The notes below the pieces were generated by a model that was not told where the DNA came from, ran no database searches, and was given only the letters and a program-made list of their open reading frames with translations. This document shows, piece after piece, positions 31,800 to 44,400 of a stretch of 64,000 nucleotides of DNA. Numbering within the stretch: the stretch's first letter is position 1; the number at the start of each line of letters is the position of its first letter. Origin of the DNA: Serpula lacrymans var. lacrymans S7.9 (taxonomy: Eukaryota; Basidiomycota; Agaricomycetes; Boletales; Serpulaceae). The stretch is from assembly GCF_000218685.1 (NCBI RefSeq), contig NW_006763290.1, positions 3,250,908 to 3,314,907 on the forward strand, given 5' to 3'. The position numbers were made by a program, and so were the translations under genes.

Positions 31800-33775
31800 T
31801 ATTAGTCCAACTATCACTTCACCAGTCACATTGGACAACCCAAAATTCATGTCCGAACCAGCACATATACCCCAAACCGCAGTCAATTCTACGCAATATG
31901 ACTCGGTCAATCTCACTGGTATAATACCCACATCTGGCTTCCACCCAAACCTTTTTGATGAAGTCATCCAAAACCTTTGCAATTGTTGCAACAAGGAGCA
32001 GGTTCAAATCATAGCTGAAAATGTATTTGGCATAGGGTTTATACTTCCCCATGGTGAGCCCTGGAATTATCTCTTTCTATTTTATTTCTGATCATGGTGT
32101 ATCAGAATACACACAGCTCCTTGCAGGTTTGACCTCAAACATAGTAGACCCAAGTCCGAATTCCGGGCTGTTAACATTGTGCGCAATGTAGATCTGCTAT
32201 CTATTGCAGAATCTTTGTTAGATGCCAATGGTAACCCAGATGTTACGAGGGGGTTTAGCAATATTAATGGCCAGTGTCAACACTTTTTTGTTCCATTGCT
32301 AATGATTGACTGCATTCCAGACTTTTGCCCAACTAACCCCAAACTAGCACTCCAGGACCCACCATCTGCTAACAAACACCAAAATTTAGCGCAAGATTTG
32401 GCACAACATTGTCATAGAACTTTTACATGGAAATACTGGACACCTTTTGCAATATCATCAAAAATTCTGCTGCCACAGTTGCCTACAATCACACCTGCTA
32501 CTTCCCCCGGATCTGCAAGCCCCACCACTGCACAGGCCACTCAACTTAACAAATGGCAGGCAATACTAGGTACGTCAATCCTAACTCTGTTACTCCCATC
32601 CCACGTATTGCTACAATAGCTAATTCTTGATCGTTAACAGATTGGGATTTGGGTAATTGGTATGAAGGAATCCTAGTAAACCCCCATGGTATGTCCCCAG
32701 CTTTAAAACAGGGTGCGCCATTATAGCTTATATTTGCTTCACACAGAAACAATACAATCACTGGTTATATTCCGGGATGTTTCCCCTGGATGGTATATCG
32801 TGCAAGTTACAGCGGTCAAATTTGTGAACCTCAGACTCACATACTATGTATGTTAAGAAGGGGGCTCTCCACAAGCTAATCAGTTCATCTATTGACAATA
32901 GCATTGCATGGCATGTGCAGAGAAATGGTTCAATTAATCTGGAAACTAACAGTAAGTCTATGGTCTATCTATACAAAGTTTGAAACTCACACGTAAAGCA
33001 GTATTTGTCCTGAGGTCTGATGTTGTTTGCAACCCAGGGTTGGAAGTATTCTGTCTCTTCTGTATCACACTGATGTCCAGGGTTCAGTATCTTGTCCATG
33101 GTGTATCCTATGTTGAACCCAGTGTTGTATTCCTTCAACTCAACCAGTCTACACGGGCTATAAAAACAGATTCTCACCAGCTGCTTCAATGGGATCCTAA
33201 TATTGGGTATGGTATTTTCCATCAGCGTACCAATGCACCCGAGTTGAGTGACGCCCCTTCCTGCACCTGTTAGTGATCCCATCATTAACTCACAATCATT
33301 GCAGGTGCCAATGACAGGGACTATTGTATGCTATTTCAAGCGTCCTGCATTTCAACATCTACTAGACCAGATGTTTTTGAACCAGAAGTCAACACAATTC
33401 ATGGAGTGGCATGAAGAGGCTGGAGACTGGCTTCCCCTCCATCATGTCACCAAAAAAACTGTTGCCAACCTTAGTGCAATGGTAAGTCATGTGCCTGTTG
33501 TATGGTTTGTTCTTTGCTGATAGTCTTGTTTACAGACAGCATTATATTTTGAGGAGTACACAAATGATACTCAAAGACCCTTTTTTCTCAATATTCTTAC
33601 CAATAGAGGTTCTCAAAGATGTAGGGATTTTAGTGGGCACATTTTGAGATTTTTTGATAGTATTCTTCCTAACTCGCTGATTGAGAGATATTGTGCTGAT
33701 CCAGATAACATTCCTGAGTCACCCCTTGCAGCTGCTTTATTGTTCCTCATTCATGGAGAATTTGAATATTATTAG
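31800..33775 (+). pseudogene. Relic of a multi-exon gene of unknown function
   Basis: A series of plus-strand exon-like frames separated by short GT...AG introns: 31831-32053 (FHPNLFDEVIQNLCNCCNKEQ), 32179-32570 (DLLSIAESLLDANGNPDVTRG; QHFFVPLLMIDCIPDFCP), 32640-32690 (DWDLGNWYEGILVNPH), 32750-32850, 33300-33480 and 33530-33775 (YFEEYTNDTQRPFFLNILTN; LRFFDSILPNSLIERY). Several frames contain stops (for example near 32853 and 33410). The last exon ends at the Tc1/mariner element. No motif recognised. Confidence 0.45.
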
Positions 33776-33844
33776 CTTGTATGTCGCTTATCTTGGATCC
33801 ACATTACATTTGTTTTCCTATGGGCAAGTGTCCTCCTACCTGTA

Positions 33845-35407
33845 CAGTGACTCCAAAAACCCTTTCCATGTTGACTCTGGGTGTCATGCATGAAGCATAC
33901 CATCAAATAGCTTGAGAGTTGTACTTAGCTTTGGTGGAGTTATAAATAGTACATACTCTTAGCTATAAAATTGCCCCATAGGTCATGTGATATGGTTCAC
34001 ATGCTATGGCTGATTCAAAACAGAAACACCGTGGAAAGGGTTTTTTCAGTTTTGAACTGATGAGTAGAACCTTAGTTAAAACATTGAATATTTGCCATTA
34101 TATGTTGGTACAAACAAAAATATATATGCAATTGGTATGTATGGGCTTAAAAGAAAATTCACACACTTCTGATTCTCAACCACCATCATGGTCAAATCCC
34201 TCTCTTTTACTCAAAAAAGCTCTATCCTTTTATTGCTTGATGTTGGCTACTCTGGTGAAGCCATTGCCAAGCAGACTGGTGTTAGCCCTTCTACTATATC
34301 CAAACTTTGCTCCAAAGAGCATTCTACCCTACCTAAAAGCCATTCAAGGTCATCCTTTCAAGCTTTCCCCTACCAATATTTGGCATACCCAATGTCTTAT
34401 TACCTATGGAAAAGCTGAAAATGCTGTTAAAGTGACCAAAGCCCTACCAGCATCATCAACTAGCCCCTTTCATCCAATACTGTTTGCCTTCATTTGAAGA
34501 AATCTGGTATAAAGGATGTGGTAAAGTCCAAACACCCCCTTCTCTCTACTAGGCATTACAAAGCTTGTTTGGATTTTGCCTATGCTCACAAGGATTGGAC
34601 TCTGGAGGACTGGAAAAGAGTAATATGATATGCTGAGACTAAAATCAATTGCCTAGGGTCAGATGGAGACAAATAAGCATGGAAAAGGGTAAGTAAGGGG
34701 CTTAGTAATAAGCTGGTAGATGGAATTCTCAAGTTTGGAGGACATGCCTTAATGATGTGGTGCTGTATGACTTGGAAAGAAGTTGAATTTGCTACCAAGA
34801 TTGATGGTAGGATTGATGGGGACCTTTACCTTCAAATTTTTGAGGATGAGCTCCAAAAAACCTTTGAGTATTATTATCTCAATCCTTATAAAAGTATCTT
34901 TTAGCAGGATAATAACCCCAAGCATATCTGCAGGAAGGTCAAGGACTAGCTAGAGGAACAAGCATTCAACACTATGGTTTGCCTTCACAGTCTCCTGACC
35001 TAAATTCTACTGAATATCTTAAGAGGAGGCTTGCAGGGTATGAAAACCCCCCCCATATGATTCATGAATTGTGGGAAAGGACTAAGTGGAGTAGGAGAAG
35101 ATACGGAGTGTCAGAAATTAATTAAAAGTATGCCTAGAAAGATTCAGGCAGTGTTTAGGGAAAAAGAAGGCTATACCAAGTACTGATAATATCCAAATAC
35201 CTGTTTCGATGCAAAAGTGAAAAAACCCTTTCCATGGTGTTGCTGTTTTAAATCAACCATATCACATGACCTATGGGGCAATTTTATAGCCAAGAGTATG
35301 TGCTATTTATAACTCCACCAGAGCTAAGTGCAATTTTCAAGCTATTTGATGTTATGCTTCATGCATGACACCCAGAGTCAATATGGAAAGGTTTTTTGAG
35401 GTCACTG
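33845..35407 (+). mobile_element. Tc1/mariner element with long inverted repeats, inactive
   Basis: 1563 bp bounded by TA (33843-33844, 35408-35409) and ending CAGTGACTCCAAAAA / its near-complement GAGGTCACTG. Terminal inverted repeats are about 200-220 bp (33845 to about 34055; about 35200 to 35407). Inside, the plus strand shows a helix-turn-helix start (LLLLDVGYSGEAIAKQTGVSPSTISKLCSKEHS, 34216-34314) and, in shifting frames with stops, the DDE core: CCMTWKEVE near 34760, QDNNPKHICRKVKD near 34905, and QHYGLPSQSPDLNSTEYLKRR near 34970-35030. Such transposases insert at TA. Frameshifts and many stops mean this copy cannot encode its own enzyme. Confidence 0.9.
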
Positions 35408-35589
35408 TATTTACCCCTCTGGAGCAGCAAGGACCTTATGCCTGGTGAAAACATGTAATGCTCAGTTTGCTTTCCATTAAAAATACCAATTGTGCTAGCT
35501 TGCAGATGTTGCAGCAATTACCAGTTGGGATATTTGTTTAATATATTACTGATTAGCACCAACTTGAATTCCACCAAACACAAAGCTGA

Positions 35590-35790
35590 GCAATACATCT
35601 TCTGTTATAGTACCTGGACTTTTGAATATTATTGACAAGGCTTTTTGTCGGCAGGTAGTGTTGGAATTGTCAAGGTCAAAGCCTGGGCCTTGTTTGTGCA
35701 ATTGAGTGTTGATATCCAAGAGCTAGTAGCTCAGTTGGTTAGAGCACACCATATATAGGCAGAGTCCCGGGTTCAATCCCCGGCTGATCC
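35590..35790 (+). repeat. Repeat ending in a tRNA-like sequence
   Basis: 35720-35790 has an A box (TAGCTCAGTTGGTTAGAGC) and B box (GGGTTCAATCCC) with the spacing of a tRNA. The acceptor ends pair poorly. About 130 bp upstream (GGAATTGTCAAGGTCAAA and before) also match the copy at 51.58-51.78 kb, so the tRNA-like part is the 3' end of a longer repeat. Immediately downstream begins the gypsy RT, which it appears to interrupt. Confidence 0.6.
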
Positions 35791-38700
35791 AGGTTTGATG
35801 AATAGGTCCTGTTTCTGTAAGCATTGAAGGACTTCTTGCACAATCCTATCATGTTCAGCCTCATTGTCTGACTTTGTAAATATTAATAAATTGTCAATGT
35901 AAATGATGACACAGTTTTCCATATCCGCAAAGATCTCATTGATTATGCTCTGAAAGGTTGCCGGTGAATTGGTCAACCAAAAGAACATGACAAGGGGTTC
36001 AAAGGATCCTCAGTGGCACATGAACATGGCTTTTCAAGCATCTTCTTCTTTGATGCATACATTATTGTACTCCCATCTGAGGTCCATCTTTGTTAAGATC
36101 TTGGCACTAGCCAATTTGTCTACTAGCTGACTGATCAAAGGCAGTGGATATGCATTTTTAACCATGTACTGATTTAAGTAACAATAGTCCATAATCATAC
36201 ACTTTTTACCATGCCAAACTCAGATCTTTGGATAAGATTGATGATGATGATGAGGTAAAACCTGAGGAAGAGATTAAGAGGCTGGTACCTCCAGAGTACC
36301 ATGACTTCTAGAAAGTCTTTTCAAACATAAATCTGAATGCTTCCTAGAGGCTAAGCCTTGGGACCATGCTATATATTTGAAGGACAGCTTCAAACCACAA
36401 AAGGGACACATGATTATGATTCCTCTCTCTCTGCACCAGAAAGAAATGAGGTTTCTAGCTCCATAGATGAACAGCTTAGGAAGGATTATATCAGACTTTC
36501 CAAGAGCCCTATAATGTCTCTGGTGTTCTTCATTTCTAAAAAGGATAAATATGACCAGTGTTTATCCTTTTGTTAAGCTCAGTTCGATGGATGTGACTCA
36601 GCTTACCCAAGTTATTACACTCCTGAGGGCAATGTGACAATGTGACAACCCCTGTTTGCCAGTCAATCTCAGGATTTTGTTTAAATAGCCAGGTCCAGCC
36701 TAAGATTAAATTAATTTTCCCTAGTTGGGTAGCTTTGGCAGTGACTTGTTCCCTGTGTCCCTGATACTCAACAACAAAGGAACATTCGTGTGTAATGTAG
36801 CCACCTGTGTTAAGTGTACCGTTAATGTTATAGACAGGAATAGATACATCTAATTTTACAAAGGGGAGTCCGACTTGCTCTGCCCATACCCGATCTATGA
36901 AGATGCTGTTGACGCCTGAATCAAGCAGTGCACTGGTTAGGTGTATTATGCCCTGGGCAAGGTCTTCCACTCCAATATCTCTCTTTGGAATAAGTATGTT
37001 TGCATCAACATGCGCCTTGGGATTTGGTTGGAAAGTGGCTCCGGAGAAGAAGACGCAACATCAAAAGAAATATGTTTGTCTACTTTAGGTTTTTCTATAT
37101 TTTTAATTTTAATTTCACCGGAATCAAGCACCCTAGTGTTTGTCTCGCCGGGGCCACACTCCTGGGGAGATACTAGTGCAGAGATAGTATCATAAATATT
37201 ACAGTCATAATTCTTCATACAAGTACATCAGAAAGTAAATTTAGAAACTTATTTACAATTTGGGGAGCCACCCCCTTTCATTTATTGCTCTTACCACACT
37301 CCGGAGCAGGGGCTACCTTGTTGTGGTTTACTTCATTGTTCATAGGAGCAAAGGCACCCAATTGACCTAGGCTCTGAACTCTTTTCCCTTATCCTTCACC
37401 TTGTAAGGCAACGGTAAACTATGATAAACACAATACCCGTCTCCAACTGCACTTGCAGGGAGTAAGAGGTACAATGAGCTTGAGGTCAACAGATGCTAGC
37501 AAATATAGCAGGTAGAGGACTTGGGAATAAAATCAGAGGTTTCTGGTGAGGAGTAAAGCGGATATTTCAAGTAATATGTAGGGCTTATATAGCTAACCGT
37601 TTATCCCTCAGACCAAAAGAGGAATAAAAGAAAAGTGGTCTGAGGAAGAAATCAACCAATGAGAAAAAGAATAACTATTGTACGACTTTTAAAGATTAAT
37701 CAGCAGGTGAGAGAATGTACTAATAATAAGTATTGTGACGCGTGTTCAGGAACCATATCCTCATGGTGAGGTATGATCCTGACTAAAGCATTTATTAATA
37801 TCTCCAGGCACTGATGAGGCTTGGAGCTGGTGGGCGAGATCTCTACCACTGGCCCTTACCCATTGCATTGGCTGGCTGGGAGTGATACCCAGTCTCTGAT
37901 CTGTGATACGAAGTGGTAACAATGGTTAAGAAAGCCTGTGAGGGCTATGAGAAGCAAGATAGCAAAAGATACCTCTAGCTCTAAAGCCAGAGGTGTAACA
38001 GGAAAAGTGTTTGAGAACCAAGACATGGAACAAGAAGATAATAAAATAATAAATGATCTTTACACATTTCAGCAACCTGCTGATCATAGAAAAAGGCCCA
38101 GAATTTGTTGTACAAATGACCGGCCAGAGTATTGAGCTAATCATCCAGCTTTTCTGTTTCTAATTGGCACGCCTGGCGCCCTTGGTTATTTTTTTGTTGG
38201 GCAGCCTGGGCCCCATTTCTACAGTCTGGGGACATGTATCCCTCTTGGCTGCAATTGTAGCAGTTCCCTTTGAATCTGTGCATCTTTCCGCCTTGGACCA
38301 CACCAATATCCATAAAGGCTCCCTGCCCTGGTTGCAGCCCAAACAGCTTGAACCTGTGAGAATGATTGTTATTTTGGTCTGATAACCCAGGGTGCCTCTG
38401 TGAAGTGTTGTTTTTGGTGGTGGACCCGCCACCAAATTGCATTTTGTAGAGCTCTATAGCCCTACCTACTTTGCAAACCTCTTCTGCTGCTTGTGAGAGG
38501 TTCTCGTTTCTCATATCTTGCAGATAAAGCTGTTCTGCAATGTGGGGGTTCACATTATGTTCTAGCAGCTCCACTGCGTGTTCATTACCTAGACCCCCTT
38601 GGATGGAGAGGGGAACCAGGTTACAAAATCATCTGTCCTCATGTTTCCTTGCTTGAAGGAACAGATTTGCTGATGCGCCCAGTCACTCTCAGTTTGGGGT

Positions 38701-38804
38701 TTGTCTGAAGTTCAGTGAGCTGTGTGGTAAATGTCAAAATCTGTGCACGCATGTTGTGCAACAAAGTGTTAATGTCGGGTTGATTGGTTTGGAATGACAT
38801 GTTG
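35791..38804 (-). mobile_element. Ty3/gypsy element, rearranged and inactive
   Basis: Minus-strand order: gag start (MSFQTNQPDINTLLHNM, near 38800), a gag C-terminal part with zinc knuckle CYNCSQEGYMSPDC (near 38255; the usual His position is Met), an inserted LTR (37402-38064), retropepsin (ALLDSGVNSIFID near 36905), and RT ([16 protein letters not shown] near 36180; FWLTNSPATFQ near 35970; YIDN near 35895 where YxDD is expected). The stretch that should join protease and RT (EIKRLVPPEYHDF, KPWDHAIYLKD, DYIRLSKSPI, FFISKKDK) lies at 36236-36560 on the plus strand, i.e. inverted. The RT active site is mutated, gag is internally deleted, and RNase H and integrase are absent. Confidence 0.85.
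37402..38064 (-). repeat. LTR, group IV, inserted in the gypsy gag/protease region
   Basis: 663 bp, TGTAAGGCAACGGT to GATCTTTACA on the plus strand, similar throughout to 23939-24635. Flanks CACCT (37397-37401) and CATTT (38065-38069) do not match well, so a target duplication is at best decayed. Confidence 0.85.
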
Positions 38805-38979
38805 ACTTGTTCTCTTGGGTAAAGTATAAAAAAAAGGTAACTGGGGGTCCCCGCTCACCTCAGGCACCCCCAAGAGCCTAGCATTTAGGTTGATCACCCA
38901 CTGTACATCTATCCACCTAAGAGGTGGATTTTTCCTAGTCTATCCCACAATTTTTACCTCAGGGATTATCCCAAAAATC

Positions 38980-39570
38980 ATATAAATGATACATCCCACT
39001 GTTTGGGATGGTCCCAGTGGGATGATCCCGGTACATAAGTGGATCCAATGACCACCACATCATACTCTGCTTTTACAAAATGGACAATATTATTACAATA
39101 AGCTATATACACAAGATTTCTGAGGGGGCTGCTAGCAATTAAGCTATATTTACATAATGTAAAGGCAGGTTATTCTGAGATATCTTGCTGGACAAAGCTT
39201 CATAATCATAATTATAAAAAAATACTACAATATCATTATAAAAACAAAACCTGCAAAATACAAAGATTCTCTTTAATAAAATATTAACTAGACATCTTCA
39301 GCTTCCATCAGGTTACCATTTTATAATGGTACAGTTTATTTAGAATGTTCACTCGGAACAGCATAAGGGGTTCCTGGACAGTATTGGTGTATTGCATATA
39401 AAGATATAGTAGTTGAAAATGTGTGAGATTAAGACTGATCTAGGACCATCCCACCCCACATATGGGACATCCCATGACCTCTGTGGGATCATCCCAATTC
39501 ACATATGGGACCATCCCAGCTCATATATGGGACACCCCATGATCTCTGTGTGACCATCCCACCCCACACA
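38980..39570. repeat. Degenerate satellite-like repeats (GGGAT-C-ATCCCA type)
   Basis: Short self-complementary units such as GGGATGGTCCC and GGGACATCCCA recur at 38985-39030 and 39448-39570 (ACCATCCCACCCCACATATG repeated about every 35-50 bp). They resemble the 65-bp satellite at 46.3-48.2 kb in style but are not the same unit. Confidence 0.55.
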
Positions 39571-40489
39571 TCTCATCACCACCATAGGACCTATTTGGGT
39601 GTATAAGAGATGCTATGCATAGAATTTAATGCCCCAAGGACATCTCCATAGCCCATAGCCCACTACATGTTCATGGCACAGAGTGATATAATCCAATCCA
39701 CCATAACTGCCATGATCTACATTGAGAACAAAAAAATGACCACTTATACATAAAAATAGTGTAGACATATTTACAGGAGGGTCCAGAGCACCTGCAGCAT
39801 TACAACCATAGGTTCACTAGGGTTGGGCTGTAGCCATTCTTTACACTGGTTCCATGGACACACCTCATCTGACCATTAGTACTCCCCACTCTGCATTTGC
39901 AGGCCTTCTCTCTTTATTATCCCAGATATATCATCAGCATTACAGACATTTTATCACTATTACTCACATTTTCTTGCAGTGGCCATACAGCCACACTGGT
40001 ATTTCAGCCAGTCTGAGATTGAAGTTGCTGAGAGAGACTGGTCAAATATTTCATCCTTGGGCCTGTTTACCTGGATTAGCCTGTAATTTCACTAATGTCC
40101 ATATTTAACCCACACACAGAGTTTTATTATCCACTACTGTATTCTGGAACTATTTTGTTTTGGTAACATTGTTCACCTTTCTGAAGTCATTTTTCTTTAT
40201 TTCAACATTCTGAGAGTATTTCCCTTTTGGTTGCAAATATATATATCAATCATGATTAGGCTTAAAGCTATACAGTACTTTGTCTCCCCTTTTTTGGAGA
40301 TTCTCTCTGCTTTAAACTTAATATTAATCTTTTCAGAGATAATGGTTTCCTCCACTTTTTATTTATACAACATAATGATAAAACTCACAAGGGTTAGTAT
40401 CTTATGTCCAGACAGCTGGAAGTACTTTAAGTCTCTATATGACTTTTGGATTCATCATTTAAAAATACAGTAGACCTGCATTCAAAGTA
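39571..40489. other. AT-rich, no gene recognised
   Basis: No conserved frame. A few short open frames contain only low-complexity hydrophobic sequence. Confidence 0.5.
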
Positions 40490-40856
40490 AAAAGGGGTAA
40501 GTGAAGGACAGGGTGATCTCCCTTAGGGTAGGACTGAGTTTGTTATGGGTAAATAATAGGAGGACTTGCTGAGGAGTCTCCTTGATCTATTAGGGTATTT
40601 ATACTACTACAGACTATTTGTACATGTGTACTATACAGTTGATGAAGGTAGTGGCTAATGATGATATAGGGTGCAGCCCATGTGACCAGCTCCACTGCGT
40701 GAGAGACTTGTAGCTAAAAATAAAGAAAAGGCAGCGCAGCGCAAGAAAGAGGAGTTTGGACAAATTGGAAAGTGCCGCATGACACAGTGTGAAAATATGA
40801 AAGAAAGTTAAAGTGGAGAATGAGATTTAAAGGTCCAAAAAATGTGTATTGTAACA
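40490..40856 (-). repeat. LTR fragment, group I
   Basis: On the minus strand starts TGTTACAATACACATTTTTTGG at 40856 and follows the LTR at 49703-50122 (TATA box, stem-loop GACTCCTCAGCAAGTCC, CTAAGGGAG). It loses similarity near 40490. No target duplication was found, so the far end is truncated. Confidence 0.85.
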
Positions 40857-41238
40857 TGGACAAACTACATAAAATCAACGGAAAAGAGGGAAAAGAGAAG
40901 GAGGTGTTCAGATGGGATGGAACAAATCAGTGTATTGATAAGAGGGGTTTCAAGGAAGACACTCCGGATGACAACCATGTTACTAACCCAGCCTTTGACT
41001 CAGACACAAGATCTAATTCTGAGTCCAACTTTTAGTGACCCTGTTTGTAGCTAATGATATTGTTTTGCAATGCTGAGGGTTTGAATGTACGGCCAACCAT
41101 GTAGATGTTTCACCATATACAGCAGACAGCTGAAAAAAAAATTGACAGCATCAAGTGCATCACCTGGATTTGAGCCAATGCCAGACCCGGTGCACAGGTG
41201 ACACAAACAAGGTAGACATGATCTGGGTTCAAACCAAC

Positions 41239-41453
41239 TACTAAATCTAAGTGAAACTCAGCCGTTGCATAAGAGGCTATAGAAACAACTGAGGTATTCC
41301 TATACTAAACCCTGTACTACTTATAGTCGGAGATGCTACTCGCTACAGTATAATGACTCCTGGGAGAACAATGGTGACTCCATAAAGCAGCCATTATGCT
41401 CCATGGAGAACAATGGCTGCTTTAGCAGAGACCGTGTTTATCCAGTTTTGTCA
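41239..41453 (-). repeat. 3' LTR of copia family A
   Basis: 215 bp, TGACAAAACTGG to AGATTTAGTA on the minus strand. It has one stem-loop copy (CCTCAGTTGTTTCTATAGCC...GGCTGAG) followed at once by TTTCACTTAG. Compared with the 5' LTR it lacks the whole intron-like segment and the second stem-loop arm. It has a local duplication of the CAGCCATTGTTCTCC region. Confidence 0.88.
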
Positions 41454-44400
41454 CTCCCACTTGAGTGCAACTGTAGTCCCATAGCTTTAGAGAATTTCCA
41501 GTGTTTTTTGTGAGTGAGGGGTTTAGTGAGAATGTTGGCAACCATATCTCCTGTAGGAACATATCTGATTACTGCCTCTCCCTTTGATACTAAGTCATCT
41601 TGGATGAAATGATATTTCCGTTGAATATGTTTTGTGCGAGCACAGAACTGCGGATCTCGTGTAAGAATGATAGCTGCTTGATTGTCACAGTGCAATGTTG
41701 TAGGTCCATTTTGAGCATGTCCAATTTCTTCAAAAAATGTCCGAAGCCATGCAAGGTGTTGTCCAGCATTGCTCAATCCAATGTACTCTGACTCCGTGGA
41801 GGATAAAGATACCATGCTTTGTCTTTTGCTTGTCCAGGAGATTGCTCCTTGGATGGTGATAAAAACAAAGCCTGATGTTGATCAAGGCCTGTCTGGGTCT
41901 CCAGACCAATCCGCATCCAAATATCCATAAAAATCCATGTCTATGAAGACATCTGTGCCATCATAACATAGTTCCATGTCCCTGGTTGCTTTCACATATT
42001 GGAGGACACATTTTGCAGCTTCCCAGTAATGGCTCTTTGGAGCTGAGCTATGTCTGCTTAGTATTCCAACAATGTAGGCAATGTTTGGGCGGGTTCCGAG
42101 CATGGCATACATCAGGGAGCCTACAATTGAGAGGTATGACACTTGACACCCTTCAATATGCATCTCGTGTTGCACAATATCTTCCCCTGGAGCATTTGCG
42201 AGGAGTTTTGATCCATGGGCCATTGGTGTTGCAATAGTGAGATTGTTTTGTTTGAACAATCACGTCAGATTTCCATTTCAAGGATGTATTTTGCTTTTCC
42301 AAGGTCCTGCATTTTGAATATGGATTCAAGTTTGGCTTTTGTGATATCCATGAATTTTTGGGATGAAGCTCCTAGGAGGAGGTCATCTACATAGATAACA
42401 ACAAAGCATATTTGTTTGTTGTCCTGGAATACATAGAGACATGTTTTTGCATTTAGTCTTGTGAAACCGAACTCCTGGAGCTTGCAATCAAAGGTTTTAT
42501 TCCATGTACAACCAGCTTGTTTTAATCCGTAGATGGATTTCTTCAACCTCCAGCAGTATTCAGGTTGGATAGGAACACCCCCTGGAGGAAGCATGTACAG
42601 TTCTTCTTCAAGTTCTCCATTGAGATAAGCTGTGGATACGTCCATTTGATCAAGTCCTAGGTCGTACTTTGCTGCCAGGGCTAGAATAATACGGATCAAC
42701 TCTAAGTTTGCAACCGGAGCAAAAACCTCCTGGTAATCACTCCCTTCAGAAGTGGAACAGTGTCATATACTGCATTAGTATTGAGACTTAGGAGTTCCTC
42801 GTCCAAGGCAGACTTCCATAATTCTCCATCCGGATGTGATAAGGCTTCCTTTAGTGTCCTTGGAAGGTCTGTGCTTGATGGACCGGTACTTACTATTCCA
42901 GCAAAGAATATCTCCTCTGTATCAGATGTTTCTTCATGAACCTCAGGAGTGTTAGGTTTCTCCATGGAGTTGTTATGCTGCTCTTTTTGAGACTGTTCCT
43001 CATCTAGAGTCCTTTGATAATCTCGGTTTTTGTCTGCAGGACGGGTCTGGCAACTGCTTCTGTGTACTCCTAGGACTTCAGCAGGCATGACTGCTCTTTT
43101 AGGAACTTGTGCAGGTACTCCAGGGAGTAGATGCATTTGTGTATTTGTTGCCCCACTCACTCCTGAAGGTGTTGAATGACTCCTTGGAGATGTTGTATGC
43201 CTTCCAGAAGCTGATCCAATGGACAGGCTGTCTAGCTGTATTCGGACTTTTTCCACATCAGCTGGCTGTATGTTGAGGGGCTGTCCTCCCACTGACTGTA
43301 ACTCTACTTTGGCTTTCCGTTCTGAAGATGGCCAGTGTTCAGGTCTTGGTTGTAGAGACTGTTGTGGAGGGTGTTTTAGCTGATCAGGTGCTCCCACTGC
43401 TCTTGGAACGTCTCCACGGAGGTATTGCCCCACTGCTCTCGGAACATCTTCATGCTGATATGGTTCCATTGCTTGTGGAACATCTCCTTGGAGATGTGGT
43501 TCCATTTGCAATTCATTTGGATCTCGGATCAGAGGGTCAGGATCATCCTCCTCCAATGTTTTTTGGTCTGGATAGTGAGCATTCTCTGGAATGAGTCCCT
43601 CCCACTGATCTGTGCTAGTGTCTGTGTTCCAGGGAGCAGTGTCATCCTTTTGTACCTTTCCGGATTCATTGAATATGACATGCCGACTGGAAAACACAGT
43701 CCGTTTTTCAGTGTCTAGGAGTTTGTAGGCTTGCTTTCCATGTGTGTAGCCAATCATTATGGCTTTGCACCCCTTGGAGTAAAACTTCCCTTGCCTTTTG
43801 TATTTTGGAATTTAGGCATATTCTTGGCATCCTAAAGGGCGAAACAAAGTTGGATCAACTCTCCTTTTAAACAGTACTTCATATGGGGTCTTCCCATGGA
43901 GTCCTGATGCTGGGCTGCGTGCTGTGATATATGCAGCTGTTTGCATGGCATCTACCCAAAATGACTTTGGGAGCTTGGAATCATGGAGCATAGTGGTTGC
44001 TAATGTAGCCAATGTCTGATTCATGTGTTCTGCAATGCCATTTTGTTCCGGAGTATCTGCAGCTGTAGTTTCTTGGATGACACCATCTCCTCAGAGTTGA
44101 TTTTTTAATGCATTGCCAGTATATTCTCCTCCCCCATTGCTCCAGAGGAATTCTGTGTACAGTGGTGTGAAGTGTTCTTCTCCCAAATGAGTTCATCTTT
44201 CCTAAAGCACAAGGTTCACAAAACTCTGGGGTTCCGGTAAAGGTGTCTATGTCCTGGAGCTGTCCTTTTGTAACCATTTGTTGCAAGTGGTCTATTCCAA
44301 TGTGTGCAATAAATTTACATCTACTGCTGCAAAAGCTGACTCCGGGTTGATTTTGGGTTTTGCTTGGATGTGATAAAGTCCTTGCTTGTGTAAGGCAGTG

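Noticed and set aside
35720..35790. Calling this and 51708-51779 functional tRNA genes
   Set aside because: Anticodon and acceptor stems do not pair well, both share an odd CACCATATATAGGCAGAG string and repeated upstream flank, so they are repeat copies.
37397..38069. A target duplication around the second group IV LTR
   Set aside because: Flanks CACCT and CATTT differ at two of five bases; too weak to claim.
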